Below are positions 58,557 to 64,000 of a stretch of DNA of 64,000 nt, one piece after another; the stretch's first letter is position 1, and every line of letters starts with the position of its first letter. The position numbers and the translations under genes are program-made. The notes below the pieces were generated by a model. The model ran no database searches. It was not told the DNA's origin and saw only the letters and a program-made list of their open reading frames with translations. Source of the stretch: Halococcus agarilyticus (lineage in GTDB: Archaea > Halobacteriota > Halobacteria > Halobacteriales > Halococcaceae); the NCBI RefSeq assembly GCF_000334895.1, contig NZ_BAFM01000001.1:186001-250000 (forward strand). The letters run 5' to 3'.

Positions 58557-60317
58557 ATGAACGTCGGTATCGTCGGGAGTGGACCCGCCGCGGACGCGGT
58601 TCGCGCGGCGCTCGCCGAGGCGGATGCGACTGTGGAATCGATCGATCCCGTGGCGATCGACACGGTCGATCTCGGGATCGTGGTCGACGATTCGGGAGCC
58701 GAGTGCTTCGAGCGCGCGAACGATCACGCCCGCGAGAGCGCGACACCGTGGCTGGCGATCGAGCGCGGCGGTGTCGGTGGCCGGGCCGTCTGCGAGGCGT
58801 CCATCACGGGGTTTGGCCCAGAGACGGCGTGTTACGAGTGTCTGTCTCTGCGTGTCGCGGCGAACGCCGACAGCGACGGCGACTCCCCCGAAGACGATCC
58901 TGATGGGGGCGAGGCGGACGAGTCCGGCATCGATGCCACGGCGGCGTGGCTCGCGGGCGCGCTCGCGGGCACGGAGGCACGCCGGCTGTGCGCGGGCGAG
59001 CCCTCGCGGGTGCTCGGCGGCGTGATCGAACTGCCCCACGCCGAGCGCCGCGTGCTTCCGGTGCCGAACTGCGAGTGCGCGAGCGACGAAGAGCAGGACC
59101 GGTCGCTCGCGCGTGACTTCGAGGAACGCGACCTCGACGACGCGCTGGCGCGTGCCGAGCGCGCGCTCGACGATCGAGTGGGGATCGTCCGCGAGGTCGG
59201 TGAGGCCGCCTCCTATCCCGCGCCGTACTACCTCGCACGCACCGGCGACACGGCGGAGTTCAGCGACGCGAGCGCCGCGGGCGAGGCGGCGGGCGTCGCT
59301 GGCGACTGGAACGCCGCGTTCATGAAGGCGCTCGGCGAGGCGCTCGAACGCTACAGCGCCGGCATCTACCGCGACGCGAGGTTCACGCACGCGACGGCGA
59401 GCGATCTCGACGGCGCGATTCCACCGGGTGCGTTCGTCCTGCCCGGAAGCGCCGAACCGGCCACCGATGAAAGCGAGAGGCCGACGATCCCGTGGGTGCC
59501 GGGCGAGGAGATAGTAAGTGGCGCGTCGGTCCACCTGCCGGCGGAGCTCGTCCAGTTCCCGCCGCCCGAACGCCGTCACGGACCACCGATCACCACGGGA
59601 TTGGGGCTGGGGAGTTCGGGAGCCGAAGCGCTGTGCTCGGGGCTGTACGAGGCCATCGAGCGCGACGCCGCGATGGTGTCGTGGTACTCGACGTTCGACC
59701 CGCTCGGCCTCGTGGTCGACGACGAGGGCTTTTCGACGCTCGCCGCACGGGCGCGCTCGGAGGGGCTGCGCGTGCACCCTGTCTTGTTGACCCAGGACGT
59801 CGACATCCCGGTGGTGGCGGTCGCTGTCGAGCGCGACGAGTGGCCGCGCTTCGCGGTCGGTTCCGCCGCGGACCTCGACCCCACCGCGGCCGCACGGTCG
59901 GCGCTCGCCGAGGCGCTCCAGAACTGGATGGAGCTGCGCGCGATGGGGCCCGAGGCCGCAGCGGCCGCCGAGGGTGCGATCGGGGAGTACGCCGAAACGC
60001 CGGGCGATGCGGCGACCTTCTTCGGGAGCGACGCCGGCGTTCCGGCCGCGAGCGTCGGTCCCGATCCGACCCCCACCGGAGCCGACGAACTCGACTCGCT
60101 CGCGGGGCGCGTGACCGACGCGGGGCTCGACGCCTACGCCGCGCGACTCACCCCGCGCGACGTCGAAGAACTCGGCTTCGAGGCGGTTCGCGTGCTCGTT
60201 CCCGCGGCCCAGCCCCTCTTTACCGACGAGCCGTACTTCGGCGAGCGTGCGGAGCGGGTGCCGCGCGAGTCGGGCTTCGAGCCGCGACTCGACCGCGAGT
60301 TCCATCCCTATCCCTGA
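58557..60317 (+). CDS. YcaO-domain protein with N-terminal Zn-cysteine domain (TOMM cyclodehydratase-like)
   Basis: 586 residues from the ATG at 58557. The N-terminal 200 residues start as a Rossmann-like fold (NVGIVGSGPAADAVRAALAE) with a zinc-site candidate: CYEC at 92-95 and CEC at 172-174. This is the plan of the E1-like partner of TOMM cyclodehydratases. The rest is a YcaO fold with ATP/Mg residues in GEALERYS (Glu261/Glu264) and EAIERD (Glu365/Glu368). The end HPYP recalls the Pro-x-Pro C-terminus of thiazole/oxazole-forming YcaO proteins. A fused C-D cyclodehydratase could make azolines in a peptide or thioamidate another target; haloarchaeal YcaO proteins may instead act on a housekeeping substrate. 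No precursor or dehydrogenase is visible. Confidence 0.85.
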   Translation: MNVGIVGSGPAADAVRAALAEADATVESIDPVAIDTVDLGIVVDDSGAECFERANDHARESATPWLAIERGGVGGRAVCEASITGFGPETACYECLSLRVAANADSDGDSPEDDPDGGEADESGIDATAAWLAGALAGTEARRLCAGEPSRVLGGVIELPHAERRVLPVPNCECASDEEQDRSLARDFEERDLDDALARAERALDDRVGIVREVGEAASYPAPYYLARTGDTAEFSDASAAGEAAGVAGDWNAAFMKALGEALERYSAGIYRDARFTHATASDLDGAIPPGAFVLPGSAEPATDESERPTIPWVPGEEIVSGASVHLPAELVQFPPPERRHGPPITTGLGLGSSGAEALCSGLYEAIERDAAMVSWYSTFDPLGLVVDDEGFSTLAARARSEGLRVHPVLLTQDVDIPVVAVAVERDEWPRFAVGSAADLDPTAAARSALAEALQNWMELRAMGPEAAAAAEGAIGEYAETPGDAATFFGSDAGVPAASVGPDPTPTGADELDSLAGRVTDAGLDAYAARLTPRDVEELGFEAVRVLVPAAQPLFTDEPYFGERAERVPRESGFEPRLDREFHPYP

Positions 60318-60319
60318 GT

Positions 60320-60632
60320 CGAGCGGCGGCTGCGGGGCGGCGGTGGCGGTGCGGGCCTGGTGGATGAAGGGCGAGGGCGCGACCGGAGGGAGCGCCCGAG
60401 GGCTTCGGCGGTGCTGTGCGGTCGCGGTGTGGTTGCGGGAAAGCGCCAGCGACGATACCGCGAGCGAACGAAGTCGTTCGAGAGAGCTACGCTCTCTCGT
60501 GATGACGAGAGACGCGAAGCGTCTTTCGAACCATGAGTGAGCGGGTGTTTTTAGTCCAGGTTTTTGCGGGGAGGGGTACCCGCAGCGCGAGCGCAGCGAG
60601 CGCGACCCCCCGCAGTAAAAAAGTGGGGTTCG
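60320..60632. repeat. Intergenic modular repeat, copy R8, with DUF63-gene terminator
   Basis: No gene is visible. It carries the C module (gcttcggcggtgctgtgcgg, about 60402-60421), and triloop hairpins cgagagagc-tac-gctctctcg (60479-60499) and agacgc-gaa-gcgtct. The full B box (60539-60568) follows, then a ggggtacccgc/gcgaccccc palindromic stretch, and the reversed A box gtaaaaaagtggggtt (60615-60630). On the minus strand the A box gives a T6 run just behind the stop of the DUF63 gene, a plausible terminator. Confidence 0.72.
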
Positions 60633-61775
60633 TTAGATCCCGAACGTCGCCCGGAGCATGTCCCGGGTCCCGGGCCCGAGGCCGACGACGATGACCGCGA
60701 GCAGGAGGAGCAGCGAGTAGCGCGGGCTCTCCTCGATGATCCGGTCGTCGAACAGCCAGAGGATGCCGACCGCGAGCGCGACCTTCACCACGAGGAATGG
60801 CCACGAGTCGCCGACCGCCGCGACGAACGACGGCGGGAAGACCGTCTCGGTGAAACCGACGATGATCGCGTTGGCCGGGTGTTTCGCGGTGTACTGGAAG
60901 GGGAGGCCGATGGCGTCCCACCAGTCGGAGGCGAGGACGTTCGCCACGCCGTCGATCGCCTGGGCCCAGATCACCGCGAGGCCGACGAACCCGGTGCCGG
61001 CGTTGATCGCGGGCTCGATCCGCTCGATCGCGAGATAGACCCCGCCGGCGATGGCCGAGGCGATCCCGAGCGTGAGCACGAGCATCTGTGGGTAAAAGCC
61101 CAGCGCCTCGGTCGAGATCGAGAGGAAGGTGAGATAGCCGAGCGTGGCCACAAGCGCGAGCGTGCCGAAGGCCGCGAGCGCTCCGTAGTACTCCGCGACC
61201 ATCCCGCGGCGGGCGAGCCGGAGCGCCACGAGTAGCGCGACGAGCGTGACCACGAACACGGTCAGGTAGATGACGGGGCTGATGATGAGCGCGTTCGCGG
61301 GGTAGGAGATCGCGGCGGTCGCGGAGTCGGGAACGGCGTCGTTCGCGTCCTCGACCACCCGGAGCGCGCCGCCGAACAGCGCGAACGGGAGCAGTGCGTA
61401 CAGGAGTCGCCGATCGGTCCCGACGCCGAGACGTTCGATCAACAGGAGGACGCCGATCAGCATGAACAGCAGGGTGAGCGCGTAGCCGACCTCGGAGACG
61501 ATCGTGTAGCCGGGCCTCGCGACGACCGCCCCCTGCGCCGCGGCGGCCTGGCACGCACTCTCCTCGGCGAATCGCCGCACGACGCCGTCCGTCCGGACCG
61601 CACACGCCGCGTTGTGCGCGTCTGCGTCGATCGGTCCCCAGAAGTACCGCCAGAGAAAGCCCGAGTACACCCGCTGTGGGAACGCGACCGCGCTTCCCGC
61701 GACGACGATCACCGCCGCGATCGCTGCCGCGAGCCATCCCCGAACGGGGTCGACCCGGTCCGCTATCGCTGCCAT
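60633..61775 (-). CDS. DUF63-family integral membrane protein
   Basis: 380 residues from the ATG at 61775, with about nine membrane segments such as GYALTLLFMLIGVLLLIERL and SYPANALIISPVIYLTVFVV. It matches the archaeal DUF63 family (GVGTDRRLLYALLPFALFGGALRVVEDAN and PANAIIVGFTETVFPPSFVA are characteristic). Function unknown; it is nearly universal in haloarchaea. Its 3' end merges into repeat R8, where the T-run after the stop is a probable terminator. The tRNA-Leu gene ends 147 bp upstream. Confidence 0.88.
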   Translation of the reverse strand: MAAIADRVDPVRGWLAAAIAAVIVVAGSAVAFPQRVYSGFLWRYFWGPIDADAHNAACAVRTDGVVRRFAEESACQAAAAQGAVVARPGYTIVSEVGYALTLLFMLIGVLLLIERLGVGTDRRLLYALLPFALFGGALRVVEDANDAVPDSATAAISYPANALIISPVIYLTVFVVTLVALLVALRLARRGMVAEYYGALAAFGTLALVATLGYLTFLSISTEALGFYPQMLVLTLGIASAIAGGVYLAIERIEPAINAGTGFVGLAVIWAQAIDGVANVLASDWWDAIGLPFQYTAKHPANAIIVGFTETVFPPSFVAAVGDSWPFLVVKVALAVGILWLFDDRIIEESPRYSLLLLLAVIVVGLGPGTRDMLRATFGI

Positions 61776-61869
61776 ACCCGAGAGGGACCCCGCCGGCGGT
61801 TTCACGGTTCCGGTTGCGCGCGTGGCGGACGCACAGCTTATCGAGATATCTTCGACAGCAATGTTGCGA

Positions 61870-61919
61870 GGGCAAGACTCCGTTCTTGCCCGCACTTTCG
61901 TGCCGCGCGAGGCGGCACG
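61870..61919. other. Two hairpins downstream of tRNA-Leu
   Basis: gggcaaga/tcttgccc (61870-61891) and cgtgccgc/gcggcacg (61899-61919) are 8-bp stems with 5-6-nt loops. The second is flanked by cgcact/agtgcg arms (61891-61896/61921-61926) that extend into the tRNA 3' end. On the minus strand they form the trailer of the tRNA-Leu precursor and could aid 3' processing or termination. Confidence 0.4.
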
Positions 61920-61922
61920 GAG

Positions 61923-62006
61923 TGCGAGGGACAGGATTTGAACCCGTGGACCTCTACAGGAGCGGAGCTTGAATCCGCCGCCGTTTCCAGACTTGGCTAC
62001 CCTCGC
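61923..62006 (-). tRNA. tRNA-Leu (anticodon CAA)
   Basis: 84 nt on the minus strand. The acceptor stem is GCGAGGG/CCCTCGC with discriminator A and no encoded CCA. The anticodon arm reads GCGGA-TTCAAGC-TCCGC, giving anticodon CAA (61969-61971). A long class II variable arm (TCCTGTAGAGGT) and the T-arm ACGGGTTCAAATCCTGT complete it. No intron is seen. It reads UUG leucine codons. Confidence 0.95.
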
Positions 62007-62063
62007 ACGCGCTCGTTTCTCGCCCGGCCGCGCGCTAAAGCGTTGCGGACCGATCACGCCGGC

Positions 62064-62720
62064 TCAGAGAACAGCGAGCCCGGTGAACTGCTCGGCGAGC
62101 AAGAGGAGACCGACACCGATGCCGAGAACGGCGGCTCCGGTTTCGAGATACCGCCGGAACCCTCGCGCGAGCGCGTGATTCCAGAGCATCGAGACACCGC
62201 CCATCGTCAGGATCGAGAGGAGACTGAACGCACCCAGAAAGGCGAGTCCGGTGTCGGTCGCGGGAGCCGTCGAGACCATCGCGACGACCAGCGCGCCGCT
62301 CCCCGCGAACCCGTGAACGACGCCGACGAGCAACGAGTCCCCGTCGAGGTGGTGGTGAGCGCCGAGTCGAACGGGACCGACCCTGAAATGTGAGTGGACC
62401 TGCTCGTCGTGCTCGTGCGTTTCCGTCCCGAACACCCCGACGAGCATCCGAACTCCGAGACCGACGAGAACCACCCCGACGACGATCTCGAACAGCTTCG
62501 TCACCTGCTCGGGAAACGTGACGCCGAGCAGCAGGAAGCCGACGCCGAGCGCGACGACGGGGATCGTGTGACCGACACCCCACGAGACGCCGACGACGCC
62601 GGAATGACGGTCTCGCCCGTCGTCCTCGACGAGCGTCGCGACGGCGGCGAGGTGATCGGCTTCGAGCGCGTGATACACCCCGAGCGCGCCGCCGGTGAGG
62701 GCGGCCGCGGTGAGTGACAT
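62064..62720 (-). CDS. NicO-type nickel/cobalt transport protein
   Basis: 218 residues from the ATG at 62720. Six to seven membrane segments are seen. The HX4DH signature of Ni/Co transporters is at the start ([20 protein letters not shown]). A His-rich loop follows ([20 protein letters not shown], then [13 protein letters not shown]), which can chelate metal. It belongs to the NicO/RcnA/HoxN-like group, membrane carriers for Ni2+ or Co2+; direction is not determined. The CbiX chelatase and B12-dependent mutase elsewhere in the window give a use for cobalt. Confidence 0.82.
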   Translation of the reverse strand: MSLTAAALTGGALGVYHALEADHLAAVATLVEDDGRDRHSGVVGVSWGVGHTIPVVALGVGFLLLGVTFPEQVTKLFEIVVGVVLVGLGVRMLVGVFGTETHEHDEQVHSHFRVGPVRLGAHHHLDGDSLLVGVVHGFAGSGALVVAMVSTAPATDTGLAFLGAFSLLSILTMGGVSMLWNHALARGFRRYLETGAAVLGIGVGLLLLAEQFTGLAVL

Positions 62721-62839
62721 ACGCCGGGGTCTCGGGTCGTCGTCATATAACCGCCGGATGTCGGCCGATCGCAGTCGGTCGAAAACGTCGAGCCCACACC
62801 CGGCGCTGGCTTCAAACGGGCGGCGTTCGTCGATCGAGT

Positions 62840-63364
62840 ATGGACGAGCACACCCGCGACCCGACCGTGGGACCGCCAAAAGGCGATCCGGAGGGCTGGC
62901 GGGCTGACAGGGCGGCTACTGCCGACGACGAGCGGGCCGAAGGGCCCGCGAGTGGCCAGTGGGAGCATGCCACCTGCCGGCGGGCGGTCGTCCACGGCGT
63001 CAGGCTCTACAACACCGGGAAATATCACGCCTCACACGACTGTTTCGAGGACGAGTGGTACAACTACGGGCGAGGGAACACCGAATCGAAGTTCTGCCAC
63101 GGGATGGTCCAGGTCGCGGCCGGCGCGTACAAGCACTTCGACTTCCACGACGATGCAGGGATGCGCTCGCTCTTTCGCACCGCACTCGATTACTTCCGAG
63201 GCGTCCCTCGGGACTTCTACGGCGTCGATCTGCTCGACGTGCGGACCACCCTGACCAACGCGCTCGACGACCCGACGGCGCTCCACGGCTGGGCGATCCG
63301 ACTCGACGGGGAATCGCCAGAAGCGCGCCCGGAGGACGTCGCGTACGCGGCAGCGCTCGACTGA
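62840..63364 (+). CDS. DUF309-domain protein
   Basis: 174 residues from the ATG at 62840. The first about 45 residues are an acidic Asp/Arg/Ala-rich tail. The DUF309 core follows: [61 protein letters not shown] and then [20 protein letters not shown]. It is an alpha-helical bundle of unknown function found in bacteria and archaea. The start is 120 bp from the divergent NicO gene. Confidence 0.85.
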   Translation: MDEHTRDPTVGPPKGDPEGWRADRAATADDERAEGPASGQWEHATCRRAVVHGVRLYNTGKYHASHDCFEDEWYNYGRGNTESKFCHGMVQVAAGAYKHFDFHDDAGMRSLFRTALDYFRGVPRDFYGVDLLDVRTTLTNALDDPTALHGWAIRLDGESPEARPEDVAYAAALD

Positions 63365-63366
63365 GT

Positions 63367-63813
63367 TCACCAATCGAGTGCCGCGCGGCGCTCGTCGGCC
63401 ATCGTCAGGAACTCCGCGGTCCACGGCGACAGCGCCGGTCGATCGAGCGCTGCCCCGACCGACAGCCACTCCACGGCGGCGACCTCCTCGGGGGCGGCGA
63501 TCCGCGCCTCGCCCTCGTCGTGCCGACAGAGAAACACGACGTTCACGCAGGGCGTCCCGTCGTCGGTCGTGAACGCGTTGCTCTGGACGTACCGTGGATC
63601 CGTGATTCCGATGTCGACCTCCTCGCGAACCTCGCGCCGGAGCGCGCTTTCGAGGACGTCACCAGTGTCGATCGCCTCGACCGTCCCGCCGACGAGCGCG
63701 AGCGCCCCGGCGGCGTGGTCCTCGGTCGTCGCACGTTCGATAAAGAGGTACTCGCCGTCGCGGTGGATCGCGGCCTCGACGTTCACGGCGTAGCGGTCGT
63801 CGGTTCCGGTCAT
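63367..63813 (-). CDS. Nudix hydrolase
   Basis: 148 residues from the ATG at 63813. The Nudix box is GGTVEAIDTGDVLESALRRE followed by VREEVDIGI, a variant of GX5EX7REUXEEXGU with extra residues between the Gly and the Arg. The substrate is unknown. This is the third Nudix gene of the window, besides 4324-4878 and 55012-55518. It is convergent with the DUF309 gene, 2 bp apart. Confidence 0.85.
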   Translation of the reverse strand: MTGTDDRYAVNVEAAIHRDGEYLFIERATTEDHAAGALALVGGTVEAIDTGDVLESALRREVREEVDIGITDPRYVQSNAFTTDDGTPCVNVVFLCRHDEGEARIAAPEEVAAVEWLSVGAALDRPALSPWTAEFLTMADERRAALDW

Positions 63814-63909
63814 TCGACAGCCGTCGATCGAGGGGAGCGGATCGTGCTCACGGTGCGTTCCGGCCCAGTACCGGACCACTCAAAAAGGCGGGCACGTTAG
63901 GGAGGGTAG

Positions 63910-64000
63910 ATGCGAATCGAGCAGTTGGGCGACGGTGAGCCCGAAATCGCCGTCGTCGGCGGGATTCACGGCGACGAGCCGTGCGGCGTGCGCGCGGTCG
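63910..64000 (+). CDS. Succinylglutamate desuccinylase/aspartoacylase-family protein, start only
   Basis: The first 30 codons are visible: MRIEQLGDGEPEIAVVGGIH, then GDEPCGVRAV. The HGDE motif supplies the zinc-binding His and Glu of M14-like aspartoacylase/AstE enzymes, which remove an acyl group from an N-acylated amino acid. The rest of the gene is beyond the window. The start at 63910 follows a ggagggtag context. Confidence 0.7.
   Translation, partial: MRIEQLGDGEPEIAVVGGIHGDEPCGVRAV

Overview
The window looks like a chromosomal segment of a halophilic archaeon (class Halobacteria, possibly a Halococcus-like genus; the genus is a guess). The evidence is very high GC, strongly acidic proteins, archaeal box A promoters about 26-31 nt upstream of many start codons (leaderless transcripts), Tat-type lipoprotein signals, HTH-10 (Bat-type) regulators, and archaeal ferredoxin-linked 2-oxoacid oxidoreductases. 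I see no transposase, integrase, phage gene, CRISPR array or rRNA. One tRNA-Leu(CAA) gene is present.

Layout. 1-8.0 kb: korAB (cut at the left edge), a flavin reductase, a lipoprotein, a Nudix protein, an alpha/beta hydrolase, and methylmalonyl-CoA epimerase and mutase. 8.5-20.7 kb: an MFS carrier, an S66 peptidase, three GNAT acetyltransferases, an acyl-CoA synthetase, a shortened AMP-binding protein, a TRAM protein, a small winged-helix-like protein, a degenerate NAD-kinase-like protein and an M28 peptidase. 20.8-30 kb: isoprenyl diphosphate synthase, a sugar-phosphate transferase, porAB with an Lrp regulator, and purA. 30-36.6 kb: a Trm112-like protein, a DR2241-like/CbiX pair, a second MFS carrier and cysS. 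36.6-41.8 kb: a regulatory island with three HTH-10 proteins interleaved with tiny zinc-ribbon and 'PDWTVEI' proteins. 41.8-49 kb: a padR-aminotransferase unit behind a complete livKHMGF branched-chain amino-acid ABC operon. 49-64 kb: a DUF1028 protein, a GT39-like membrane protein, an F420-type oxidoreductase, the folate unit glyA-folD-nudix, a TOMM-like YcaO protein, a DUF63 protein, a NicO-type metal exporter, a DUF309 protein, and the start of an aspartoacylase-like gene.

Central metabolism is prominent. KorAB (2-oxoglutarate) and PorAB (pyruvate) feed electrons to ferredoxin. Methylmalonyl-CoA mutase and epimerase link propionyl-CoA to succinyl-CoA. The Liv transporter, the aminotransferase and the acyl-CoA synthetase fit growth on amino acids and organic acids. 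GlyA and FolD supply one-carbon units.

The strongest unexplained signals are: (i) a modular family of intergenic repeats, in about eight gaps, built of perfect triloop hairpins and conserved boxes, one of which is a 30-bp motif identical in two copies; (ii) the HTH-10/zinc-ribbon island; (iii) a YcaO protein with an N-terminal zinc-cysteine domain, a YcaO fold and a Pro-x-Pro end, but no visible precursor peptide or dehydrogenase; (iv) nested inverted repeats over the padR promoter; and (v) a pair of 19-bp direct repeats in a divergent promoter region.
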